Below, piece after piece: positions 19,731 to 28,855 of a stretch of 64,000 bases of DNA. A program made the translations under genes and the position numbers. The stretch's first letter is position 1; every line of letters begins with the position of its first letter. The stretch comes from Clostridium sp. K4410.MGS-306 (lineage in GTDB: Bacteria > Cyanobacteriota > Vampirovibrionia > Gastranaerophilales > Gastranaerophilaceae), in NCBI GenBank assembly GCA_000980375.1, contig LARD01000022.1, positions 1 to 64,000 on the forward strand, in the 5' to 3' direction. The notes under the pieces were generated by a model that made no database searches, was not told the origin of the DNA, and saw only the letters and a list, made by a program, of their open reading frames with translations.

Positions 19731-21194
19731 ATGCTTACAGATTCTGTCATCGGAAAAAATGTTACATTTAAAGAGCTTCAAGACCTTATAGAAAATTTTA
19801 ACTACCTGTATGCAACAAAGGGTTATGTTACGGCACGTGCATTTTTGCCTCCTCAAACGATTGAAAACGGGGTTGTAAAGATAAATCTTGTAGAAGGCAC
19901 AGTTGGAAATATAACTGTAGAAGATAACAGATGGACAAGAGAAAGTTTTATTAAAAAAAGACTTTCTGCAAAAGAAGGTGAAATTTTTGAAATAGGTTTG
20001 CTGGAGCAGGATATTTTAAAGTTTAATAAATATAATGACGGGGTCAAGCTCAAGGCCAATCTTGAAAAAGGCGAGAGCATCGGGACTACGGATATAAAAC
20101 TTAAAGCGGAAGAAAAATTTCCGTTTCATGTAATAGGCCTTATGGATAACGCCGGTAGAAAAACAATCGGCGAATTAAGAGGCGGACTTATGGCGTATGC
20201 CGACAGCCTTTTTGGATATAGAGACAGGCTGTCGCTTGGTGCTTATGCAAGCAGACATTCTGTTACGCCGTTTGCTGATTATAATATACCGGTTAACAAA
20301 TATGATGGTAAAGTCGGGTTTACTTTTTCATCAAGCTTTGCGCAGATTGGAGAAGGCCCTTACAAAATGTTTGATATCAAGAGCCGTTCTTACAACTATG
20401 CTTTGTATTATACGCATCCATTGATAAGAAAACCGTTTTTTGAGTTAACAAGCTATTCTGCAGTCAACTACAAACAGGCATCCACTTCTTTTAGCGATGT
20501 GACTATTTATACTGATAAAATTACCAGTTTTGAAACAGCATTGAATGCAAGATATGATACGAAAAAAGGTATCTGGTATCTTAATCAGGGTGTTTATCAG
20601 GCGTTTCCTATTTTTAGCGATGTATCAAAATATTTTAAATACACAGGAAGTTTAATTAGGCTGCATGATTTCGGACACGGTATTGTAGGGCAGTTTAGGG
20701 GGATGTATCAATATTCTCCGCAGGATGTAATTCCATATATTGACCAGTTTCAAGCAGGTGGTCTTGCCACTGTGAGAGGATATTCCGAGGGTCTTTTGAT
20801 TGGCCGTTCCGGTTATATTCTTAGTGCCGAATTAATGTTCCCGCTTGCTCCGCAGACAATTACTCTTAAAAAGAAAACTGAAAAAAGAAAGGTGCCTTTT
20901 GTAGGAAAATACGTAAAAGGTATTGCTTTTGTCGACCATGCAGGTATTTATCCTTTTAAAGGTGAGGGACCCGGGGCACAAACCTATCATCAAAGTGACT
21001 ATATGATAAGCATGGGCTTGGGTTTGAGAATAACTCTTCCAGGCGATGCTACGGCAAGACTATACTGGGGCAGTCCTTTGATGCATAACTCACATGAAGG
21101 CTATTACAGAAACCCCAGATTCCATTTTGAAATTTCACTGGCACCTGACTTTGATAAATTACTCAAATATAGAAAAAGAAGAGAAGCGCTTTAA
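19731..21194 (+). CDS. TpsB-type outer-membrane transporter (POTRA and beta-barrel part)
   Basis: 487 residues from the first ATG; the same frame is open upstream, and its codons FIEAVGVTNSKILSDEEIQ are clearly the start of the first POTRA domain, so the ATG at 19731 is probably internal. The protein has ShlB/FhaC features: POTRA region with YLYATKGYVTARAFLPPQTIENGVVKINLVEG, then a 16-strand-type barrel with LATVRGYSEG containing the VRGY signature of the inward loop L6. Such proteins sit in the outer membrane and thread the TpsA adhesin to the surface. Its partner is the divergent giant adhesin. It lacks its own signal peptide, which is encoded in the preceding frame across the A9 run. Confidence 0.85.
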   Translation: MLTDSVIGKNVTFKELQDLIENFNYLYATKGYVTARAFLPPQTIENGVVKINLVEGTVGNITVEDNRWTRESFIKKRLSAKEGEIFEIGLLEQDILKFNKYNDGVKLKANLEKGESIGTTDIKLKAEEKFPFHVIGLMDNAGRKTIGELRGGLMAYADSLFGYRDRLSLGAYASRHSVTPFADYNIPVNKYDGKVGFTFSSSFAQIGEGPYKMFDIKSRSYNYALYYTHPLIRKPFFELTSYSAVNYKQASTSFSDVTIYTDKITSFETALNARYDTKKGIWYLNQGVYQAFPIFSDVSKYFKYTGSLIRLHDFGHGIVGQFRGMYQYSPQDVIPYIDQFQAGGLATVRGYSEGLLIGRSGYILSAELMFPLAPQTITLKKKTEKRKVPFVGKYVKGIAFVDHAGIYPFKGEGPGAQTYHQSDYMISMGLGLRITLPGDATARLYWGSPLMHNSHEGYYRNPRFHFEISLAPDFDKLLKYRKRREAL

Positions 21195-21220
21195 TTATTA
21201 AAACTTAAAACGCTTCTGTT
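21182..21220. terminator. Possible bidirectional hairpin between tpsB and the Ehr-like operon
   Basis: Arms AGAAGCG (21182-21188) and CGCTTCT (21211-21217) flank a 22-base AT-rich loop, with a weak T-rich stretch after. It overlaps the tpsB stop codon and lies between converging transcription units. The long loop makes it only a moderate candidate. Confidence 0.35.
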
Positions 21221-21243
21221 TATTGATGTTTGCTTACTTATTT

Positions 21244-22008
21244 TTATCTTTTTTTGTCTTTTATAAAGCTCAATACAGAGTTTATAAATGTCAAAGGATG
21301 TACAGGGCATCCCGGTATATATAAATCTATGGAATATTTTTCTAAAAACTCTCTGTTGATTTCTTCTGCGTCTTGATAAATTCCGCCGGAAATTGCACAT
21401 GTTCCGCAAAGGACAACAATTTTTGGATCGGGAACAGATTTGTAGCAGTCTTCAAGAGCGTATGCCATGTTTTTTGAAATCGGGCCTGTTATAACAATCC
21501 CGTCAGCGTGCCGCGGGGATGCAACAAAATCTATACCGAATCTTCCCATATCAAAGTTGCAGTTAGAGCAAGCATTGAGCTCCATTTCGCAGCCATTGCA
21601 GCCTGCTGCTGACACCTGTCTTAATTTCAGGGATTTTGAAAACACGGAGGTAATCTCTTTTCTTACTTCCACTGCTGTTTTTTCGTATTCTTCAGGTGTC
21701 ATTCCTTCTGTAATTATCAATTTTTCACGGCTTGTTGAGGCAAGCTTGTAATAGTTTGAAAAATCAATTGAATTGCTTTGGTCGGCATTTTTGCAAGCTC
21801 CGCAAAAAGTGCATTTGCCCATGTCAATTGAAAGCGGGTTGAGTTTGAGTGCACCCGTAGGGCAAGCGTCAACGCATTTTTGAAGATCAGCGCCTTCAAT
21901 ATTTTTTAATATCGGGAAACCTCTAAACTGCTCTCTCATGGGAGCATTCGGGATGTCTTTAATAAACTGTTGTCCCTGATAAATTCTTGATTTTAATGTA
22001 TCTAGCAT
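21244..22008 (-). CDS. Ferredoxin-NuoB/HyfI fusion, Fe-S subunit of Ehr-like complex
   Basis: A 254-residue fusion. Residues ~35-85 form a ferredoxin-like domain holding one complete [4Fe-4S] set (C66-x2-C69-x2-C72 plus C49 followed by Pro); the second cluster motif is reduced. Residues ~125-254 are a NuoB/HyfI-like small subunit with AAGCNGCE (C137, C140), LCGTCAISGG (C204) and PGCPVHP (C234), the ligands of the proximal cluster N2. It thus combines jobs usually split between HyfH/NuoI and HyfI/NuoB: passing electrons along the peripheral arm of a membrane complex. It is the last gene of the six-gene operon, 20 bases after the large-subunit gene. Confidence 0.85.
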   Translation of the reverse strand: MLDTLKSRIYQGQQFIKDIPNAPMREQFRGFPILKNIEGADLQKCVDACPTGALKLNPLSIDMGKCTFCGACKNADQSNSIDFSNYYKLASTSREKLIITEGMTPEEYEKTAVEVRKEITSVFSKSLKLRQVSAAGCNGCEMELNACSNCNFDMGRFGIDFVASPRHADGIVITGPISKNMAYALEDCYKSVPDPKIVVLCGTCAISGGIYQDAEEINREFLEKYSIDLYIPGCPVHPLTFINSVLSFIKDKKR

Positions 22009-22028
22009 AATTATATTTTCCTTGTGTA

Positions 22029-23492
22029 TTATAAATCATTTCCTGAATATGACAGATTAAAGCTTTTGTTGCATAGCGGAAAATCTGATATTCCGTTGTT
22101 TCTTACCGCAAGAGCAAGCCCGTACCAGTTGTTGAATGAAGGGTCTTTGATTTTATAGCGTGTAAGAGTGCCTGTGTTGTCTGTCATTGCAATGTGTACA
22201 ACCTCGCCTCTCCAGCCTTCCACAATTGAAATGACGAATGCGTCTTTTGCATTTTCACTGTTTGAGAAAGTCATAACCGGTTCATCAGCGTATTTTTCCA
22301 GCTCTTTAAAGCATTTTCTCACTATTGCAAGAGATTCCAAGACCTCTTTGTATCTCAATTTGAATCTTGATAATACGTCTCCCACGCCTTTAAACGGCTT
22401 TCTCGTAATGTTTAATTCATGTATCCATTTGTCAGGGAAATCAAAACGTGTATCAAGCTCAACCCCTGAAGCCTTGGCAGCCATTCCTACAAGCCCGATT
22501 TCAAGAGCACGTTCTGTGCTTACAGTGCCAGTTTTTTCCAATCTTGACATAACAGAGGAATTTTTGAGCATTGTATTTGCCATTCTTTCAACATCTTTTT
22601 CAACTTTTTCAAGAGTTTTTTGAGCTCTTTCAATTTTTTCTTTATTAAGGTCAAAATTGACCCCTCCTACATTGATGAGCCCTCTGCCGAATCTGCTTCC
22701 TGAAAACTCCAGCATTGTGTTTATAACAAGAGTTCTTGTAACGCCAAATACCGCAGCACCCATTAGATATGCAATATCTCCCGCAACAGCGCCCATATCA
22801 CCGATATGAATAGCTGCTCTTTCCATCTCAAGTGCGAGCTTTCTTATTAACTGTGCTTTGTTTGATATTTTTATATCTTTTAAGGTTTCCATAATGTTGG
22901 AATAAGCTGTGTTGTAGGCTATTACGCTGTCACCCACAATGGATTCCGCCAGCTGGTTTGAAGGATGTTTAAGAATGAGATTTTCCACACCTTTATTTTG
23001 ATAACCGAGCATAATCTCGAGGTGGTAAACAGTTTCGCCGTTGCACATAAATCTGAAATGTCCCGGCTCTATAACCCCAGCGTGGATCGGGCCAACGCCT
23101 ACCTGGTGGACTTCTTCACCTTGCATTTCAAAGAAAGGATAATCTTTTTGGTTTTTGCGTACAGGCTTTAACCAGGGATGGTGTAATGGTTCTATGCCGA
23201 AGTCTTCATAAAATTCTCTTTCAAAAATATGAAAAGCGGGAATTTCTTGTGTAAGTGATTCATAAGACTTTTCAAAACTTCTAAAAAGAGCAGAAGACAC
23301 AAGCAGCTCGCCTTGTTTGTCGTCAGCAAGCACAACAAACAATCTTACTCTTTCATTGCCCCAGTCTTTGCCAAAGAATGCAACGGGTCGTTTTTGTTCG
23401 TGTATTATTTCTTTTCTCAACTCCTGTATTTCAAGACAGGGGATTTCATTTAAATTTATTTTTGTATTATTTTTTGTTCTAATCCAGTTCAT
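22029..23492 (-). CDS. NuoCD/HyfG-like large subunit lacking NiFe ligands (Ehr-like)
   Basis: 487 residues: a NuoC-like N-terminal domain (with FEREFYEDFGIEPLHHPWLKP, ~90-110) fused to a NuoD/hydrogenase large-subunit domain (~125-487), as in HyfG and HycE. In true hydrogenases the L1 motif is RxCGxC and the L2 motif DPCxxC. Here the L1-equivalent stretch (about 183-193, LAESIVGDSVIAY) has no cysteine, and the C-terminus reads SDFPLCNKSFNLSYSGNDL with no CxxC. The whole protein has only four scattered cysteines. It cannot bind a NiFe centre in the known way and matches what is called Ehr, energy-converting hydrogenase-related complexes. There is no C-terminal extension of the kind cleaved by hydrogenase proteases. 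The substrate is unknown. Confidence 0.87.
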   Translation of the reverse strand: MNWIRTKNNTKINLNEIPCLEIQELRKEIIHEQKRPVAFFGKDWGNERVRLFVVLADDKQGELLVSSALFRSFEKSYESLTQEIPAFHIFEREFYEDFGIEPLHHPWLKPVRKNQKDYPFFEMQGEEVHQVGVGPIHAGVIEPGHFRFMCNGETVYHLEIMLGYQNKGVENLILKHPSNQLAESIVGDSVIAYNTAYSNIMETLKDIKISNKAQLIRKLALEMERAAIHIGDMGAVAGDIAYLMGAAVFGVTRTLVINTMLEFSGSRFGRGLINVGGVNFDLNKEKIERAQKTLEKVEKDVERMANTMLKNSSVMSRLEKTGTVSTERALEIGLVGMAAKASGVELDTRFDFPDKWIHELNITRKPFKGVGDVLSRFKLRYKEVLESLAIVRKCFKELEKYADEPVMTFSNSENAKDAFVISIVEGWRGEVVHIAMTDNTGTLTRYKIKDPSFNNWYGLALAVRNNGISDFPLCNKSFNLSYSGNDL

Positions 23493-23510
23493 TATATTGT
23501 CCTTTTGATT

Positions 23511-24965
23511 TTAAAATCCTGCTGCAGCCAGTGTTATTACTCTGTTAAGCACCGGCGGCACGTAAACGCCGAGAATAAATACTATCAATAGCATTATCAT
23601 CTGCGGAACATACATAGAAATTGTCACTTTCTTTTTGTTTTCTTCCACTATTTTTTCTTTGTCTTTACTTTCCTGACCAAACGCCATTTTAACAACAACC
23701 TTGCCAATACCGTAAAGTACTATTGTTAATAGCAGTGCAAACAAAGCGCACAGCACATAATGCTTTTGTACAATCATTGTTTTGATTATCAAAAATTCAC
23801 TGATAAACAATACTGATGTGGGAAATGCGCAAATTGCGAGAAAAGATATTATCCACAACCAGCCTGTTTTATTGTCTGCGTGCATTAATCCGTGAACGGA
23901 TTTTATTCTTTTAGTATCAAACAATTCCAAAATGTTGCCGGATGTAAGGAAGAAAGATGCTTTTGCTAACGAATGGCCTATTAAATGAAGAATCACCGCA
24001 TAATATGCAGCTCCTCCAAGAGCTGTTCCTATTGCAAGAATACCCATATTTTCAATTGATGAATAAGCAAGCATTCTTTTGTAATTTTTTATGTGATAAA
24101 CAAAAACTGCTGTGACAAAGATGGATAAAAAGCCCATAAGCATTAATATCATTCTTGCGTAAGAATCACAGTTTGCAAGTGTCATTATTTTGAACACTCT
24201 GACAATCACGAGAAAAGCAGAGTTCAATAAAGTAGCTGACAACAATGCTGAAATAGGAGACGGGGCTTCTGAGTGAGCATCAGGCAGCCAGAAATGAATT
24301 GGTGCCAGACCCATCTTTGCACCAAAACCAAATGCCATAAATACAAATGCAAGTTTAAGCCACATCGGGTCAAACATAGCAGCATTTTTATACAAAATAG
24401 CATAGTTTAATGTGTTTATATTTCCTGTTGATATGTTCAGGAAAATTATGCCCACAAACGCTAACGCAATACCTATTGAACAGATAAAGACATATTTCCA
24501 TGCTGCTTCTATTGCATTTTTTGTTCTGTTAAAGAAAATTAAATAAGCACTTGATAATGTTGTTGCTTCAACAAATACCCACGCAATGCCAAGGTCTGTG
24601 CTCAAAATAGTACCAGTCATTGCCCATACAAATGTCAGTACCATAAACCAGTAAAGGCATATTTTTGTGTCTTTAACCTGTACCCCGAATGAAGGCAGAT
24701 GTTTTGAGTATCCGTTGTTGTATATTGTCACCATCAAAAATACAAACGAGAGCACAAGCAAAAATATCTTGTTTGTGTTGTCCACAGCAAAGTAATGCGA
24801 TGCTCCGCTCATTTTTGTTGTGAAAGTGAGCATTAGTGTGATAATAAAATGCATGATTGCATATACATTCAAAAGCAGGTTATCAAAGGCTCTTTTTCTA
24901 ACCAGAAGCATAAGTATGCCTGCTATTATCGGAAAAATTAAAATAGTGTTAATCATTGTATTCAT
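23511..24965 (-). CDS. hyfF: HyfF/NuoN-like proton-pumping membrane subunit
   Basis: A 484-residue polytopic membrane protein of the Mrp antiporter/NuoLMN family, closest in length and order to hydrogenase-4 subunit F. Visible signatures: AWVFVEATTLSSAYLIFF with the conserved membrane glutamate, the lysine-bearing helix ending AAWKYVFICS, and GLAPIHFWLPDAHSEAPSPISALLS. It probably moves protons or sodium ions across the inner membrane when the peripheral arm is reduced or oxidised. The start ATG at 24965 has an AAAGGA site 4-5 bases upstream and overlaps the end of the hyfE-like gene by 17 bases, indicating coupling. Confidence 0.87.
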   Translation of the reverse strand: MNTMINTILIFPIIAGILMLLVRKRAFDNLLLNVYAIMHFIITLMLTFTTKMSGASHYFAVDNTNKIFLLVLSFVFLMVTIYNNGYSKHLPSFGVQVKDTKICLYWFMVLTFVWAMTGTILSTDLGIAWVFVEATTLSSAYLIFFNRTKNAIEAAWKYVFICSIGIALAFVGIIFLNISTGNINTLNYAILYKNAAMFDPMWLKLAFVFMAFGFGAKMGLAPIHFWLPDAHSEAPSPISALLSATLLNSAFLVIVRVFKIMTLANCDSYARMILMLMGFLSIFVTAVFVYHIKNYKRMLAYSSIENMGILAIGTALGGAAYYAVILHLIGHSLAKASFFLTSGNILELFDTKRIKSVHGLMHADNKTGWLWIISFLAICAFPTSVLFISEFLIIKTMIVQKHYVLCALFALLLTIVLYGIGKVVVKMAFGQESKDKEKIVEENKKKVTISMYVPQMIMLLIVFILGVYVPPVLNRVITLAAAGF

Positions 24966-25602
24966 AGTCCTTTAAATCTGATAAATTAGACACTTCAAGG
25001 TCTTTAAATTCTTTGTTGATTACATTTACAAACAAACCGAGAATATACACGGCGATAAATACGTCAAGCAAAACACCCAGATTTACAAGTATAGGCATTT
25101 CTTTTGCAACGGATAAAGAAAGCAGAAATATTCCGTTTTCCATTGTTATAAACTCGATTACGTTTGAAATAATTTTGTGCTTGATTGTTATTAGCCAGAG
25201 ACTTATTACAATTGTTGCAACAGACACGCCAAAGTAAATAGGCGAAATCATTTTTACTGAAGAGAACCAGTAATTTGAAACAAGGAACCCTGCAAGCAGA
25301 ATAACACTTGCTATAACAAGACAGTAAAAATGCGGCACATTGGGTGCAAAATCTCTGTTAGAGTTTGTTTTGTGTAATATTTTATATAAAAACCAGGGGA
25401 TTATTATTGCTTTTACCCCGAGAGTTTCCAGCGTTAAAAATGAAAAGTTTAAAACACCTGTGTGTTCGCTGTGACCGAAACAGCAGATGAGAAACAGAAG
25501 CACTCCCTGAGCTATCAAAAGTCTTATGTGAGAGATAAGTCTGCTAGTCGCTGCCAGATACAGCATTGAAAGTCCGAATAATAGTATAAATCCGTTTTCC
25601 AT
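24949..25602 (-). CDS. hyfE: HyfE-like membrane subunit (NuoK-related)
   Basis: 217 residues from the ATG at 25602, which has an AAGGA site about 8 bases upstream; a longer frame to 25662 exists but would overlap the hyfC-like gene and lacks that site. The protein is almost entirely transmembrane (about seven segments) and matches hydrogenase-4 subunit E in length and position: FILLFGLSMLYLAATSRLISHIRLLIAQG at the start and an ITMENGIFLLSLS segment holding the conserved NuoK-like glutamate in a membrane helix. It connects the HyfC-like and antiporter-like subunits in the membrane arm. Confidence 0.85.
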   Translation of the reverse strand: MENGFILLFGLSMLYLAATSRLISHIRLLIAQGVLLFLICCFGHSEHTGVLNFSFLTLETLGVKAIIIPWFLYKILHKTNSNRDFAPNVPHFYCLVIASVILLAGFLVSNYWFSSVKMISPIYFGVSVATIVISLWLITIKHKIISNVIEFITMENGIFLLSLSVAKEMPILVNLGVLLDVFIAVYILGLFVNVINKEFKDLEVSNLSDLKDYEYND

Positions 25603-25612
25603 TATGTTTTCC

Positions 25613-26530
25613 TTAGCCTCCAAACATCCTTGCAACAACCAGTGACAATACAACAAGAGCAAAAGAACTCATGATGAATACAAATTCAAATACGTGAGAC
25701 ATTCTGATTCTTGCCATACCTGATTCTACCGTACCGATGATAACGGAGATTGCAAAAATTATAAATAAGTACAAAGCTGTTGATGCCAATTCACTAAAGT
25801 GTGCCGGTATTAAAATATTGGCAATCAAAGACGAAATTAAAAGCATTTTTATTGAATTGCCCCACGTGAACAGAGCAAGGTCGCTTCCTGAATTGTCCAG
25901 AATCATTACTTCGTGAATCATTGTCAATTCAAGGTGAGTAGTGGGATCATCAACAGGCACTCTTGAACCTTCAATCAATATCATTAAAAACAGTGCTACT
26001 ACGGCAAATATTGTAATTAATATTCCGTAACTGCCTGCGTTTTCGAGTATTCCTTTCAAACTCGTAAAGGTAAAGTTTCCTGTCAATGCCATTATTGAAG
26101 CAATAATCATAAAAAATGCGGGTTCAACAATGGTTGTAAAACAAGCTTCACGCGAAGCTCCCATACCTTCAAAACTGCTGCCTGTGTCCATTGCGGATAT
26201 GAGCGAAAAGAATTTTCCAAGCCCTAATACATAAGCAAAAATTATTATACCTGCCTGAATATTGATAAGTGCTGTGCCTGTAGCCATCGGAACAAACAGT
26301 GATGCGGCCAGTACTGATGATATTGCAACAACAGGTGCTATTTTAAAAACAACAGAGGTTGTTCTGCTTATGACAAAATCTTTTTTCATAAGTCTGATAA
26401 AGTCGTACAAAGGCTGGAATAATGATACGCCTTTTCTTCCTGCCCAGAAGGCTTTTGTCTTTTTAATCACTCCCATCATCAGGAAGGGAACAAATAAAAG
26501 AATTATTAAATTTAAAAGTTTCATTAACAT
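25613..26530 (-). CDS. hyfC: HyfC/NuoH-like membrane subunit
   Basis: 305 residues with about eight transmembrane helices. It matches the NuoH/HyfC/HycD family, which anchors the peripheral arm: the loop GVSLFQPLYDFIRLMKK after the first helix, SAMDTGSSFEGMGASREA, and LIEGSRVPVDDPTTHLELTMIHEVM with the conserved acidic residues that start the proton path. It follows the hyfB-like gene by 18 bases and precedes the hyfE-like gene by 10 bases. Confidence 0.9.
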   Translation of the reverse strand: MLMKLLNLIILLFVPFLMMGVIKKTKAFWAGRKGVSLFQPLYDFIRLMKKDFVISRTTSVVFKIAPVVAISSVLAASLFVPMATGTALINIQAGIIIFAYVLGLGKFFSLISAMDTGSSFEGMGASREACFTTIVEPAFFMIIASIMALTGNFTFTSLKGILENAGSYGILITIFAVVALFLMILIEGSRVPVDDPTTHLELTMIHEVMILDNSGSDLALFTWGNSIKMLLISSLIANILIPAHFSELASTALYLFIIFAISVIIGTVESGMARIRMSHVFEFVFIMSSFALVVLSLVVARMFGG

Positions 26531-26548
26531 TTTATTTATCCTATTTTT

Positions 26549-28549
26549 CTATTTGATTAACAAACATCCGACAATGATAATCACAAGGAATATCAAACCG
26601 TATTTGATATACGTCTGAATGTTTCCGCTTTGCATTTTTTCAAATTTAGACAGGAACCATTCATCGAATTTTACAATCGGATTGATGACATAAGCCTCTT
26701 CAATATCGTCTATTTGCAAGTTAAAATGCGCACTTTGCGGGAAAAGTTTTTTGGGTTTTTCAATATCAAATACTTTCTTAAACAAAGGTCTTAACATAGA
26801 AAGAAAAGGACTTGCATAAGACGAAGCAGTGTATTGAATATGATTGTTCAACCTGTCATAACCGCAGCCCCAGGTTTCGTGCATTTGTACTTTTGCTCCA
26901 AATTTTAGCTTTATCAAAACAAGAATAAGTATGAAAGCAAGGAATAAAATCGCAAATGTGGATATTTGCTGCAATATTTCTGCTGTTGCAGAGCTGATAG
27001 TCACTGCATTAAACGAGAGCAAAACATTTACAGGCGTATGCAAATACTTAAATACATACTGCGGAAACAGCCCTATTAAAAGCATAAGCAATGACAAAAA
27101 TCCCATTGGAATAGTCATTGATAATGGGGCATCTTCTTTTTTATCAATTACATGCTGTGCTTTTTCACTTCTCGGGCTGCCAAGAAAGATTATGCTGAAC
27201 GCTTTTGTAAAAGCAAGCATAGCCATTGTGCCAACAAACGCCAGAGCTGCAATTGCAAATAACAGCGTAAGTATTACAAAGAAGTTGTTTACACTCAGAC
27301 CTCGCAGCATGCCAAAGTAAATTAAAAATTCACTGATAAATCCGTTAAAAGGCGGCAATGCACAAACCGCAACAGAACTGGCCAGGAAAAATATTGCGGT
27401 TGCCGGCATGGCTTTTATCAAGCCTCCGAGCACCTCAACATCTCTTGTATGAGCTTTTGTATAAACACTACCTGCTGCAAAGAACAGTATTTCTTTAAAT
27501 ATAGAGTGGTTTAATATGTGAAGAATTGCACCGGAAAAACCGAGCAATGCAACAATACTGCTGCCATAAGCCAGGCCGAGCATTCCTATACCAACGCCAG
27601 TGCCTATAATACCAATATTTTCAATACTGCAATAAGCAAGGAATCTTTTTACATCCTGCTGGCTTATTGAATACAAAACACCGTATAAAGCTGTGGCGAG
27701 TGATATTATTAACACCCCGAAAGATATAAGCTTTGAAGGGATTACGATTAGCGAAAGAATCCTTAAAATTCCGTAAATACCTGTTTTTATCATTACACCT
27801 GACATAACAGCACTCACATGGCTGGGTGCTGCGGGGTGTGCGTCCGGCAACCAATTATGAAAAGGTACAAAACCCGACTTTGTTCCAAACCCGATAAAAG
27901 CAAGTATAAATACAATATTTGCAAGATATTGGTTGTTTTCAAGAACATATCTAAACGAAGAGAAATCAAAACTTCCAGCTTTAATTGAAAGCAGGGCAAA
28001 GGCAAGGATTATAAAAATTACTGAAATATGCATAAATACAAGGTATTTTATGCCTGCTTTTAAAATTTCTTTTTTCTCGTTTTCAAATATTACAAGGAAA
28101 AATGAACTCAATGACATTATTTCCCAGCAAATCAAAAACATTAAAGCATTTTGGCATGTTACTACAAGAAGCATTGACGCAGTTAATGTGCTCAAAAATA
28201 TCAAATGAGCACCAACTCGTTTTCCGCTTTCTATATAACCTTTTAGATACCCGTTGGCATAAACTGTTGATGCCAGGCTCATTACCGAAATAACGAGAAT
28301 AAAAAATGCGCTCAGCGGGTCTATTACAAAATTTACCGGTCCAAAAATGTGATTGAAGTTGAAGGTTTCAATCATAGTACAAGAATTTGCTATTACTTTG
28401 ACAGAAGGAATACAGCATAATACTGCTGCTATTGCGCTGAGAAAAGTAACAATTTTAACTTTGAATTTATCGGCAAAAAACAGTGCAAAAAAACCGCTTG
28501 CCAAAAGGAGGATTACCCCCGGAAAAAAAATATTCATAAAATATTCCAT
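26549..28549 (-). CDS. hyfB: HyfB/HycC/NuoL-like membrane subunit
   Basis: 666-residue polytopic antiporter-like subunit, the first gene of the Ehr-like operon. It shows the NuoL-type core: CWEIMSLSSFFLVIFE with the membrane glutamate, GTKSGFVPFHNWLPDAHPAAPSHVSAVMSG, and a second lysine/histidine region before HSIFKEILFFAAGS. A hydrophilic C-terminal region with one last helix (TYIKYGLIFLVIIIVGCLLIK) follows, as in HyfB and HycC. An alternative start is the ATG at 28537 (MNIFFPG), preceded by GGATGG; the two cannot be separated here. The promoter lies at 28592-28620. Confidence 0.88.
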   Translation of the reverse strand: MEYFMNIFFPGVILLLASGFFALFFADKFKVKIVTFLSAIAAVLCCIPSVKVIANSCTMIETFNFNHIFGPVNFVIDPLSAFFILVISVMSLASTVYANGYLKGYIESGKRVGAHLIFLSTLTASMLLVVTCQNALMFLICWEIMSLSSFFLVIFENEKKEILKAGIKYLVFMHISVIFIILAFALLSIKAGSFDFSSFRYVLENNQYLANIVFILAFIGFGTKSGFVPFHNWLPDAHPAAPSHVSAVMSGVMIKTGIYGILRILSLIVIPSKLISFGVLIISLATALYGVLYSISQQDVKRFLAYCSIENIGIIGTGVGIGMLGLAYGSSIVALLGFSGAILHILNHSIFKEILFFAAGSVYTKAHTRDVEVLGGLIKAMPATAIFFLASSVAVCALPPFNGFISEFLIYFGMLRGLSVNNFFVILTLLFAIAALAFVGTMAMLAFTKAFSIIFLGSPRSEKAQHVIDKKEDAPLSMTIPMGFLSLLMLLIGLFPQYVFKYLHTPVNVLLSFNAVTISSATAEILQQISTFAILFLAFILILVLIKLKFGAKVQMHETWGCGYDRLNNHIQYTASSYASPFLSMLRPLFKKVFDIEKPKKLFPQSAHFNLQIDDIEEAYVINPIVKFDEWFLSKFEKMQSGNIQTYIKYGLIFLVIIIVGCLLIK

Positions 28550-28591
28550 CCCAAATTTATAATGTTCGACTAAATGTGTGTAACAAACCCT

Positions 28592-28620
28592 GTTTTAAAT
28601 CTAACAAATTAGCATGTCAA
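28592..28620 (-). promoter_or_regulatory. Sigma-70-type promoter for the Ehr-like operon
   Basis: On the minus strand a perfect TTGACA (28615-28620) is followed after 17 bases by TAAAAC (28592-28597), placing transcription start near 28585 and leaving a ~35-base leader before the HyfB-like start. The rest of the 306-base gap (28550-28855) is AT-rich. It also holds an inverted repeat at 28774-28795, and no convincing gene or RNA. Confidence 0.6.
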
Positions 28621-28773
28621 GAAAAAAATTAAGAATAATTTTTTACAAATTTTTCTTGTAATTTGAAATTTTTAGATTTAAAATTTTTTTGCACTAGCTC
28701 AAACAAAAATGAAGTTATTCAATTTTTGTTTTAACAATTTAAGATTAGTAAGACGCTTTTATAACGCCTGATA

Positions 28774-28795
28774 CGCCACGTGTTTACACCTGGCG
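28774..28795. promoter_or_regulatory. 22-base imperfect inverted repeat before the FNT gene
   Basis: Arms CGCCACGTGT and ACACCTGGCG (one mismatch) are separated by TT. It is much more GC-rich than its surroundings. It lies 60 bases before the FNT start and just after a TATAAC (28760-28765) that may be a -10 element with no good -35. This position fits a repressor operator or a 5'-leader hairpin. The sequence is not the FNR or Rex consensus. Confidence 0.5.
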
Positions 28796-28855
28796 GATTG
28801 TTAGTATGAGTTGGATTAGAATAGTAGATTAAAACACAGCGAAAAGGAGATAAAA

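Noticed and set aside
28711..28773. Possible 20-codon gene starting at the ATG at 28711 before the FNT gene
   Set aside because: No ribosome-binding site, AT-rich residues with no pattern, and it overlaps the likely promoter region.
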